A stretch of 9,456 nucleotides of DNA, from the NCBI GenBank assembly GCA_964577175.1, contig CAZNYC010000147.1:1-9456 (forward strand). Reading direction: 5' to 3'. Under the pieces are notes generated by a model, which was not told the origin of the DNA, did not search any database, and saw only the letters and a program-made list of their open reading frames with translations. The translations under genes and the position numbers were made by a program. This stretch comes from BS750m-G62 sp964577175 (GTDB lineage: Bacteria; Planctomycetota; Phycisphaerae; FEN-1346). This document shows positions 1-7,697 of this stretch, in pieces (the stretch's first letter is position 1; each line of letters begins with the position of its first letter).

Positions 1-65
1 TGGCCGTTGCTTCTCTGCTGTTTTTCACGGCGAGATCCTTCGGCCCTGAGGGCCTAGGGATGACA
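1..65 (-). repeat. MITE-like intergenic inverted repeat, copy 1 (cut by window edge)
   Basis: These bases match the reverse complement of the left half and centre of the copy at 349-464: a cacggcgaga core, then an atccttcgg stretch, ending in gggatgaca. The copy is therefore in the opposite orientation to the other two and continues upstream of the window. It ends 17 bases before the first start codon, so it fills almost all of the visible upstream region of the first gene. It carries a small ggccctgagggcc hairpin near 43-55. Confidence 0.7.
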
Positions 66-70
66 TCAAG

Positions 71-76
71 AGAGGG
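71..76 (+). promoter_or_regulatory. Ribosome binding site of the first Tat gene
   Basis: AGAGGG lies 6 bases upstream of the ATG at 83, a good Shine-Dalgarno match that fixes this start. It sits just outside the end of the repeat at 1-65. Confidence 0.55.
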
Positions 77-82
77 CAACGC

Positions 83-331
83 ATGAGCGAGCGCAGACCG
101 AACGACCGCCGGGCGTTCCTGCGGGGCCTGGTGCGCTGGCCGGCGCTGGCGGGCCTCGGGGCCCTCGGCGGGTACCTGGCCACGCGCGACGGCGAACCGC
201 TCCAGGCGGACGAGCGATGCGTCCACCGCGGCCTGTGTCGCGGCTGCGGCGTCCTGCCAACGTGCGGCCTGCCGCAGGCGCGCCTGGCGCGCGGCGGCGA
301 GGACGTCCGCCCCGGCCGGCCGAGGTTTTAG
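83..331 (+). CDS. Small Tat-signal Cys-rich protein
   Basis: This 82-residue protein has an N-terminal twin-arginine signal (R9-R10 in DRRAFLRGL) followed by a hydrophobic stretch at about 18-33, so it is probably exported folded by Tat or anchored by that segment. The short mature part has four cysteines, C46-x5-C52-x2-C55-x5-C61, then GLPQA. This suggests a single metal or Fe-S site, though the spacing is not a standard ferredoxin motif. From memory, similar short Tat proteins occur beside NapH/NosR-like Fe-S proteins in Planctomycetota; I could not search for this. It is followed 153 bases later, across a MITE-like repeat, by another Tat-exported Fe-S protein, so it probably belongs to the same cassette. 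The arginine- and glycine-rich C-terminus is unremarkable. Its exact role is unknown. Confidence 0.7.
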   Translation: MSERRPNDRRAFLRGLVRWPALAGLGALGGYLATRDGEPLQADERCVHRGLCRGCGVLPTCGLPQARLARGGEDVRPGRPRF

Positions 332-348
332 GCGTACGGCAAACGATA

Positions 349-464
349 TGTCATTCCGAGGAGCCCGCAGGGCGACGAAGAATCTCGCCGTGCGAAACGC
401 AAAACGACAACGACCAAGGCGAGATTCCTCGACTCGGCCCTGAAGGGCCTCGCTCGGAATGACA
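349..464 (+). repeat. MITE-like intergenic inverted repeat, copy 2 (complete)
   Basis: A 116-bp unit with perfect 12-bp terminal inverted repeats, tgtcattccgag and ctcggaatgaca. The inner arms also pair: gaagaatctcgcc at about 378-390 against ggcgagattcctc at about 418-430. Each arm carries its own mini-hairpin (gcccgcagggc and ggccctgaagggcc), so the unit could fold as a cruciform. It fills the gap between the two Tat genes. It shares more than 20 identical bases with the copy at 4689-4795. It has no coding capacity, so any mobilising enzyme would have to be elsewhere. Confidence 0.85.
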
Positions 465-484
465 CACGCGCGGAGCGCGAGACG

Positions 485-1075
485 ATGAGCAATAGCGATA
501 ACACAAACGATACGACCACCCGCCGCGGCCTCCTGCGGAAAGGCGGCATGGCGGCCGGCCTGGCCGCCGTCGGCGGCGTTTCCGTGGCCGCCGCCGTGCG
601 CGGCCGCCGCGACGGATACGTCTGGCAGATCGATCCCGACATCTGCATCCAGTGCCAGAATTGCGCCACCGAGTGCGTGCTGGAACCGTCGGCCGTCAAG
701 TGCGTCCACAGCCACGCCCTGTGCGGGTACTGCGACCTCTGCTTCGGCTACTTCGCCCCCGGCTTCGAGGCGGAGACGGGCATCGAGCGGCCCGGGGCCG
801 AGTGCCAACTCTGCCCCACGGGCGCCATCCATCGCCGATGGGTCGAAGGGCCGCACTACGAGTACACCATCGACGCCGACCTCTGCATCGGCTGCGCCAA
901 GTGCATCGAGGGATGCAACAACTTCGGAAACGGGTCGCTGTTCCTCCAGGTGATGCACGACCGGTGCGTCGACTGCAACGAGTGCTCGATTGCGGCCGCG
1001 TGCCCGTCCGACGCCTTCCGCCGCGTGCCCGTCGACCGTCCCTACCTCCTGAAAGGCGAGGACCGCACGGCGTGA
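485..1075 (+). CDS. Tat-exported multi-cluster ferredoxin (NapG/MauM-like)
   Basis: This 196-residue protein begins with a Tat signal (R13-R14 in TRRGLLRKGG, hydrophobic about 21-38). After it come several cysteine clusters: C54-x2-C57-x2-C60-x3-C64; C73, C80, C83, C86 and C107-x2-C110-P; C134-x2-C137-x2-C140-x3-C144; and C161-x2-C164-x2-C167-x5-C173. This is enough for about four Fe-S centres, in the pattern of NapG/MauM/DMSO-reductase-type electron-transfer ferredoxins, though the last motif has x5 rather than x3. It should act on the outer face of the cytoplasmic membrane and exchange electrons with the NapH-like membrane protein, whose gene overlaps its stop. The start is the ATG at 485; GGAG at 471-474 is a weak ribosome binding site. 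Its terminal electron acceptor or donor is not in the window. Confidence 0.85.
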   Translation: MSNSDNTNDTTTRRGLLRKGGMAAGLAAVGGVSVAAAVRGRRDGYVWQIDPDICIQCQNCATECVLEPSAVKCVHSHALCGYCDLCFGYFAPGFEAETGIERPGAECQLCPTGAIHRRWVEGPHYEYTIDADLCIGCAKCIEGCNNFGNGSLFLQVMHDRCVDCNECSIAAACPSDAFRRVPVDRPYLLKGEDRTA

Positions 1076-2613
1076 ACCGCATCGCCCTCCCACCCCGACG
1101 CCGCCCTGCTCCGTGTGTGGCCCGGCCGGCTTGCCCGGCCGGGGGCGGGCGGCGTGCTTTCGCGACGTCGCGAAAGCCGGCTGTGCGAACGCTCGAGCCT
1201 GCACGCGTTCGCTCGCGAAGGCGTGCCGCCCGGCGAGGACCGCGCCGCGCCGCCGAGTACCCGCGAACTGACGTTCGCGGCTCGGGCGCCCTCGTCATCC
1301 TGCTGGCGGCGGTGGTCGTCACCCTCCTGGCCTCCGCGGCGCCCGCCGCCGAGCGGTTCGCCCTGCCGGAGTTCAAGAGCGGCTACGAGCGGCCGACGCC
1401 CGAGGTCCCCGAGCCCCGCAACTACACCCTCGACTGGGTCGACGTGACGCTCCTGGCGGTCGCCCTCGGGGTGGCGTCGTACCTGGCCCTCTCGGCCCGG
1501 TCGCGGCGATGGACCTGGCTCGTGATGTTCATGGCATTTATTTATTTCGGCCTGTGGCGGGGCGGGTGCATCTGCGCCATCGGCGCCGTCCAGAACGTGG
1601 CGCTGGGCCTGTGCAACGCCTCCTACGCCGTCCCGCTCGTGGTGCTGGGCTTCTTCCTGCTGCCGCTCGTCGCGACGCTGCTGTTCGGCCGGACGTTCTG
1701 CGCGGCGGTGTGCCCGCTCGGGGCGATCCAGGACCTCGTGGCCGTCCGGCCCGTCAAGGTGCCGCGGTGGCTCGACCACGGGTTGGGGCTCCTGGCGTAC
1801 CTGTACGTGGGGGCGGCGGTGCTCTTCGCCGCCACGGGCGCCGCGTTCATCATCTGCGAGTACGACCCGTTCGTGTCGCTGTTCCGCCTCATCCCGCTCG
1901 GCCGGGCGGCGAGCACGATGGACGCCTTCCCGGGCAGCCTGACGATGGTCGGCGTCGGCGTGGGCGTGCTGGCCCTCGGCGTGTTCGTCGCCCGGCCGTA
2001 CTGCCGGTGGATCTGCCCGTACGGCGCGGTGCTGCGGGTGCTCTCGCGCTTCTCGTGGAAACACGTGACCATCACGCCGGACGAATGCATCCAGTGCCGG
2101 CTGTGCGAGGATTCGTGCCCGTTCGGGGCGATCCAGAAACCCAACGCCGACGAGCCCGCGCCCGACCGCATCATCGGCCGGCGCCGGCTGGCCATCCTCC
2201 TGGTGCTCGTGCCGATGCTGCTGGCGGCGGGCGGCGTGGGCGGATGGGCCCTCGGGCCGCCCATGGCCCGCATGCATTACACCGTCCGCCAGGCCGACCG
2301 CGTCCGCCTGGAGGAGGTCGGCCGCGTCGAAGGCACCGAGGACATCAGCGACGCCTTCTACGACACGCAGCGGCCGAAGGAGGAACTCTACGCCGAGGCC
2401 GAGGCCGTCGTCGGCTCGTTCGGCACGGGCGGCATGCTGCTGGGGCTCTGGGCCGGGCTCGTCGTCGGCATGAAACTCATTCATCTGTCGATTTACCGCC
2501 GGCGGACGGACTACCTGCCCGACCGCGCCACGTGCCTCTCGTGCGGCCGGTGCTTCGCGTACTGCCCGGTGGAACAGAAACGGCTTAAGGAGAAGCAGGC
2601 GCAGGCCGGCTGA
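1072..2613 (+). CDS. NapH/NosR-like polytopic 4Fe-4S membrane protein
   Basis: This predicted 513-residue integral membrane electron-transfer protein has hydrophobic segments at about 73-92, 121-142, 147-164, 183-205, 236-262, 292-308, 371-394 and 451-474. The two C-x3-CP motifs typical of NapH and the NosR C-terminus are at C210/C214 (CPLGAI) and C311/C315 (CPYGAV). Two ferredoxin motifs follow, C339/C342/C345/C349 and, at the extreme C-terminus, C488/C491/C494/C498. In this family electrons pass between the quinone pool or cytosolic donors and periplasmic ferredoxins. I chose the GTG at 1072 because it overlaps the preceding stop as GTGA, with gagga 9 bases upstream (1058-1062). No better in-frame start exists before the hydrophobic segment; the GTG at 1312 lies inside it. 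Residues about 12-62 are Arg/Ala/Pro-rich and encoded by palindromic DNA, which looks like an in-frame insertion. The next gene starts 3 bases later. Confidence 0.85.
   Translation: MNRIALPPRRRPAPCVARPACPAGGGRRAFATSRKPAVRTLEPARVRSRRRAARRGPRRAAEYPRTDVRGSGALVILLAAVVVTLLASAAPAAERFALPEFKSGYERPTPEVPEPRNYTLDWVDVTLLAVALGVASYLALSARSRRWTWLVMFMAFIYFGLWRGGCICAIGAVQNVALGLCNASYAVPLVVLGFFLLPLVATLLFGRTFCAAVCPLGAIQDLVAVRPVKVPRWLDHGLGLLAYLYVGAAVLFAATGAAFIICEYDPFVSLFRLIPLGRAASTMDAFPGSLTMVGVGVGVLALGVFVARPYCRWICPYGAVLRVLSRFSWKHVTITPDECIQCRLCEDSCPFGAIQKPNADEPAPDRIIGRRRLAILLVLVPMLLAAGGVGGWALGPPMARMHYTVRQADRVRLEEVGRVEGTEDISDAFYDTQRPKEELYAEAEAVVGSFGTGGMLLGLWAGLVVGMKLIHLSIYRRRTDYLPDRATCLSCGRCFAYCPVEQKRLKEKQAQAG
1121..1226. 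repeat. Cluster of three hairpins inside the 5' part of the NapH-like gene
   Basis: Three palindromes occur in a row. The first is cccggccgg (1121-1129), loop cttgc, ccggccggg (1135-1143). The second is a perfect 22-bp palindrome at 1156-1177 with arms gctttcgcgac and gtcgcgaaagc. The third is at 1201-1226, with outer arms gcacgc/gcgtgc, inner arms ttcgc/gcgaa, one mismatch and a 2-base loop. A weaker pair gcgaacg (1185-1191) and cgttcgc (1206-1212) competes with the third. The translated product is low-complexity basic sequence between the start codon and the first hydrophobic segment. Confidence 0.75.
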
Positions 2614-2616
2614 CCG

Positions 2617-4404
2617 ATGACCCAAACGCCCGAGAACCCGGCCGACGCCCGCCTCGCGCGGGCGAAGTACCAGGCGGCCCTCGCCACCGCCGTCGTCGCG
2701 GGCATCGTCTGCGCCCTCGTGAGCGGGGCCCTCGTCGTCCGACACGTGAGGGACACGGGCGAGCACCTCTCGACCAGCCAGGAGATCGTCCAACTCCGCG
2801 AAGCGTACCTCCACTCGAACGACCCCGAGCGCCGGGCCGAGATCGCCGAGACGATCCGCCGGCGCGACTACACCCTCCAGCACCGGCATTTCGAGCGGCT
2901 GACGTTCACGCGCATCGGCGGCCTCGTCTTCGTGGCGGCGGCCGTCACCTTTCTCGTGGCCGCCGGTTGGACCGTCGCGCTGCGGAAGCGTCGGCCCCAT
3001 CCGCCGCGGGCCGAGGAGCGGGCCCCGCCGGACGTCACCGCTCCCGTCGCCCGGTGGACGGTCGTGGGCCTGTCGGCCGCCGTCGTCGGCCTCGGCGTCT
3101 TCCTGTTTGCCGTCACGGGCGAGGGGTACCGCGCCCAGCCGCCCGAAGAGGGCGACGGCGCCGCCGTCGCCGTCGGTCCCGCCCCGTCGCAGGAGGAGAT
3201 CGCCCGCCAGTGGCCGCGCTTCCGCGGCCCGGACGGCAACGGCCACAGCCGATACACGAACGTCCCCGCCTCCTGGAACGGCGAGAGCGGCGAGCACATC
3301 CTCTGGAAAACGAAGGTCCCCCTGCCGGGGCCGAGTTCCCCCATCGTCTGGGGCACGCGTGTCTTCCTCTCCGGCGCCACGCGGCAGCAGCGCGAGGTCT
3401 TCTGCTTCGACGCCGACACCGGCAAACTCCTCTGGCGCGGCCCGGTCGGCACGCCGGCCGGCAGCATGACCGAACCCCCGGAGGTCATGGAGGACACCGG
3501 CTACGCCTCCCCCACCTGCGCCACCGACGGCCGGTACGTCTGCGCCATCTTCGCCAACGCCGACGTCGGCTGCTTCACCGTCGACGGCAAGGAGGTGTGG
3601 GTCCGCAACATCGGGCGGTTCCGGAACATGTACGGCTACGCGTCGTCGCTCCTGATTTACAAGGACACGCTGATCATCCAGGCCGACGAGGGAGAGCCGG
3701 GCCAGGGCTACTCGCGCCTCCTGGCCCTGGACCTCCGGACCGGCCGGACGGCGTGGGAGGCCCGGCGGCCGGTCGGCTCCTCGTGGGCCACGCCCGTCAT
3801 CGCCCGGCCCGAGGGGCAGATGGAACTCATCACCTGCTCCGACCCGCTGGTCATGGCCCATAACCCGGACGACGGGACGGAACTGTGGCGGGCGGAACTC
3901 ATGAGCGGCGACGTCGCGCCCTCCCCCGTCTGGCACGACGGCCTCGCCTTCGCCACGAACACCGGCGCGGTCCTCGCCGCCATCCGCATGGGTGGGTCCG
4001 GCAACGTGACCGAGAGCGGCGTCGTCTGGACCGGCGAGGACGGCCTGCCGGACATCGTCTCCCCGCTCACGGACGGCCGCATCGTCCTCCTCTGCACCAC
4101 GGACGGGTACCTGTCGGCCTACGCCGTGGCGGACGGCGAACTCCTGTGGCAGCACGAGATGGAGCGGCGCGTCAACGCCAGCCCCGGCCTCGTCGGCGAC
4201 AAGGTGTACCTGCTGGATGCCAAGGGCGTGATGCACGTCATCACCACCGAGGGCGGGTTCAAGGAGGTGGCGACCGCCGACCTCGGCGAGCCCTGCCGCG
4301 CCTCCCCCGCCTTCGCCGACGGACGGATTTACCTGCGGAGCAGCAAACATCTGTTCTGCGTGGGCAAAGGCGGCGGGGCGACGAAGGAGAACAAGGAACC
4401 GTAG
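2617..4404 (+). CDS. Membrane-anchored PQQ/BamB-like beta-propeller protein
   Basis: This 595-residue protein has three predicted membrane helices at about 18-42, 99-121 and 146-167, and a long C-terminal propeller from about residue 199. The basic segment 122-131 between TM2 and TM3 suggests N-in topology with the propeller outside the cytoplasm. The propeller opens with WPRFRGPDGNG, typical of PQQ-like repeat proteins. It repeats the D-x-x-TG-x-x-x-W blade signature: FDADTGKLLW (264-273), LDLRTGRTAW (371-380), HNPDDGTELW (415-424) and YAVADGELLW (502-511). Such propellers include both true quinoprotein dehydrogenases and non-enzymatic BamB-like scaffolds. I see no cytochrome CxxCH motif or dehydrogenase signature, so a structural or binding role is at least as likely. 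The start lies 3 bases after the previous stop, so translation is probably coupled. Its TAG stop lies inside the terminal inverted repeat of the following array. Confidence 0.85.
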   Translation: MTQTPENPADARLARAKYQAALATAVVAGIVCALVSGALVVRHVRDTGEHLSTSQEIVQLREAYLHSNDPERRAEIAETIRRRDYTLQHRHFERLTFTRIGGLVFVAAAVTFLVAAGWTVALRKRRPHPPRAEERAPPDVTAPVARWTVVGLSAAVVGLGVFLFAVTGEGYRAQPPEEGDGAAVAVGPAPSQEEIARQWPRFRGPDGNGHSRYTNVPASWNGESGEHILWKTKVPLPGPSSPIVWGTRVFLSGATRQQREVFCFDADTGKLLWRGPVGTPAGSMTEPPEVMEDTGYASPTCATDGRYVCAIFANADVGCFTVDGKEVWVRNIGRFRNMYGYASSLLIYKDTLIIQADEGEPGQGYSRLLALDLRTGRTAWEARRPVGSSWATPVIARPEGQMELITCSDPLVMAHNPDDGTELWRAELMSGDVAPSPVWHDGLAFATNTGAVLAAIRMGGSGNVTESGVVWTGEDGLPDIVSPLTDGRIVLLCTTDGYLSAYAVADGELLWQHEMERRVNASPGLVGDKVYLLDAKGVMHVITTEGGFKEVATADLGEPCRASPAFADGRIYLRSSKHLFCVGKGGGATKENKEP

Positions 4405-4672
4405 GGTGGGTGCTTGCACCCACGCGGTTTCGGGAACGGCGGTGGGTGCNNNNNNNNNNNNNNNNNNNNNNNNNNNNNNNNNNNNNNNNNNNNNNNNNNN
4501 NNNNNNNNNNNNNNNNNNNNNNNNNNNNNNNNNNNNNNNNNNNNNNNNNGCACCCACGCGGTTTCGGGAACGGCGGTGGGTGCGGAGCACCCACGCGGTT
4601 TCGGGAACGGCGGTGGGTGCTTGCACCCACGCGGTTTCGGGAACGGCGGTGGGTGCGGAGCACCCACCCTAC
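4401..4672. repeat. Tandem palindromic repeat array with alternating loops
   Basis: The unit is a hairpin with arms GTGGGTGC and GCACCCAC, joined by the 17-base spacer GCGGTTTCGGGAACGGC. Spacers are visible at 4424-4440, 4558-4574, 4595-4611 and 4631-4647. The hairpin loop alternates between TT (giving a 36-bp period) and GGA (37 bp). The array is bounded by a 13-bp terminal inverted repeat, GTAGGGTGGGTGC (4401-4413) and GCACCCACCCTAC (4660-4672). The true copy number is unknown because 4450-4549 is unsequenced. It fills the space between the two gene blocks and has no coding potential. Confidence 0.9.
4450..4549. other. Scaffold gap of 100 Ns
   Basis: Exactly 100 Ns is the conventional placeholder for a gap of unknown size. 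The contigs end at equivalent points of the repeat (after GGTGGGTGC and before GCACCCAC), as expected where an assembler breaks in a tandem or dispersed repeat. Linkage of the left and right gene blocks depends on this join. Confidence 0.95.
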
Positions 4673-4688
4673 AAGGCTTAGCACAGGA

Positions 4689-4795
4689 TGTCATTCTGAG
4701 CGAGCGAAGCGGGCGAAGAATCTCGCCGTGCGAAACAAAGAAAAGCAACGACCAAGGCGAGACTCTTCGGGCCGCAAGCGGCCCTCAGAATGACA
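4689..4795 (+). repeat. MITE-like intergenic inverted repeat, copy 3 (complete)
   Basis: A 107-bp unit with terminal inverted repeats tgtcattctgag and ctcagaatgaca, the same family and orientation as 349-464. The right arm carries gggccgc-aa-gcggccc, a 7-bp hairpin. The first 12 bases and their partner co-vary with copy 2 (tctgag/ctcaga here, tccgag/ctcgga there), which supports selection for, or conversion of, the folded form. It ends 19 bases before the ATG at 4815, so the leader of the fused NADH dehydrogenase gene is almost entirely repeat. Confidence 0.85.
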
Positions 4796-4814
4796 GCCGT
4801 TGATAACGTGGACC

Positions 4815-7169
<2,355 letters not shown>

Positions 7170-7182
7170 CGCTCGGGTTTTA

Positions 7183-7204
7183 ACGCAGAGGACGCAGAGG
7201 ACGC
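7183..7204 (+). repeat. Left inverted-repeat arm of the GxxExxY unit
   Basis: Two full 9-base units ACGCAGAGG plus a partial third, beginning 14 bases after the stop of the NuoE-NuoF gene. Its partner is at 7655-7676 on the other strand. Confidence 0.7.
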
Positions 7205-7224
7205 CGAGAACAGAGAAAGAGACA

Positions 7225-7622
7225 ATGGGTCAACAGCCAACAGCGCACGAATACAAGAACCTGACCGAGACCATCATCGGCGACGCCATCCAGGTGCATC
7301 GTGAACTGGGCCCGGGGTTGCTTGAGTCGGCCTACGAGGCCTGTCTCGCTTACGAACTGGAACAAGGCGGACTGAAAATCGAAAGGCAGAAGGCGCTGCC
7401 TCTGAAGTATCGGAGCTCGATTGTGGCTACCGCGTGGATTTGCTTGTCGACGAACGCGTGATCCTGGAAATCAAGGTCCTGGAGGCGGTGCAACCGGTCC
7501 ACCGGGCGCAGCTGCTCTCGTACCTCAGGCTATCCGGCTGCAAGGTCGGACTGCTGATCAACTTCAACGTGGAGGTGCTGGCGCAGGGCGTGAGCCGGGT
7601 CGTCAACCAATTGCCAGAGTGA
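7225..7622 (+). pseudogene. GxxExxY protein, PD-(D/E)XK-like family, frameshifted
   Basis: The first frame (ATG 7225) gives the family signature GLLESAYEACLAYELEQ, where G-x-x-E-x-x-Y names the family, but runs out of frame at about 7411 and stops at 7461. The second frame resumes as ELDCGYRVDLLVDERVI from 7413, through the D-x(n)-E-x-K nuclease-like motif (VDLLV...EIK), then SYLRLSGCKVGLLINFN, and stops at 7622. Restoring one missing base near 7411-7413 gives about 132 residues, the usual family length. The break could be a real inactivation or a single-base sequencing error. GxxExxY proteins have no established function; a nuclease-related role is inferred from the fold family. The gene has lower GC than its neighbours and splits two subunit genes, suggesting it arrived by insertion. 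Confidence 0.85.
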
Positions 7623-7654
7623 AATGCTTTTGGCTGGTTTATGCCTTTCTCTCT

Positions 7655-7676
7655 GCGCCCTCTGCGCCCTCTGCGT
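7655..7676 (-). repeat. Right inverted-repeat arm of the GxxExxY unit
   Basis: On the minus strand this reads as two GCGCAGAGG-like units, matching 7183-7204 at 20 of 22 positions. It ends 21 bases before the next start codon. Confidence 0.7.
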
Positions 7677-7682
7677 CACGAA

Positions 7683-7687
7683 AAGGA
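7683..7687 (+). promoter_or_regulatory. Ribosome binding site of the FAD/Fe-S gene
   Basis: AAGGA lies 10 bases upstream of the ATG at 7698 and just outside the right inverted-repeat arm. The insertion therefore has not removed the translation signal of this gene, or may have supplied it. Confidence 0.55.
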
Positions 7688-7697
7688 ACCGCAGTAA

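Larger units (their letters stand above)
7181..7680 (+). mobile_element. GxxExxY gene unit flanked by inverted repeats
   Basis: The frameshifted GxxExxY gene is bracketed by related arms in inverted orientation. At 7183-7204 there are 9-base units of the form (A/G)CGCAGAGG, and at 7655-7676 their reverse complement, agreeing at 20 of 22 bases. The similarity continues loosely inward through GAGAAAG-like sequence. The whole unit separates two genes whose products should form one complex, which fits an insertion. No target duplication or transposase is visible, so mobility is inferred from layout alone. Confidence 0.5.

Noticed and set aside
652..1071. Upstream extension of the NapH-like gene from an ATG at 652
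   Set aside because: This would overlap the ferredoxin gene for 420 bases with Arg-rich nonsense. The GTG at 1072 overlapping the ferredoxin stop is a standard coupled start.
3180..4404. Propeller as a true PQQ-dependent alcohol dehydrogenase
   Set aside because: There is no signal peptide, no haem motif and no recognisable quinoprotein dehydrogenase signature. Only generic PQQ-like blade repeats are visible.
1042..4626. Very long minus-strand open frame across the NapH-like and propeller genes and the N gap
   Set aside because: It is antisense to two well-supported genes, has low-complexity His/Arg/Asp-rich composition, passes through Ns, and is explained by GC-rich codon use on the + strand.
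4401..4672. CRISPR array (36-37 bp period)
   Set aside because: The intervals between hairpins are identical rather than unique spacers, and no cas genes are near. It is a tandem palindromic repeat.
4800..4814. TTG start at 4800 for the NuoE-NuoF fusion
   Set aside because: It adds only five residues (MITWT), starts almost inside the repeat, and ATG 4815 gives a conventional NuoE N-terminus. It cannot be fully excluded.
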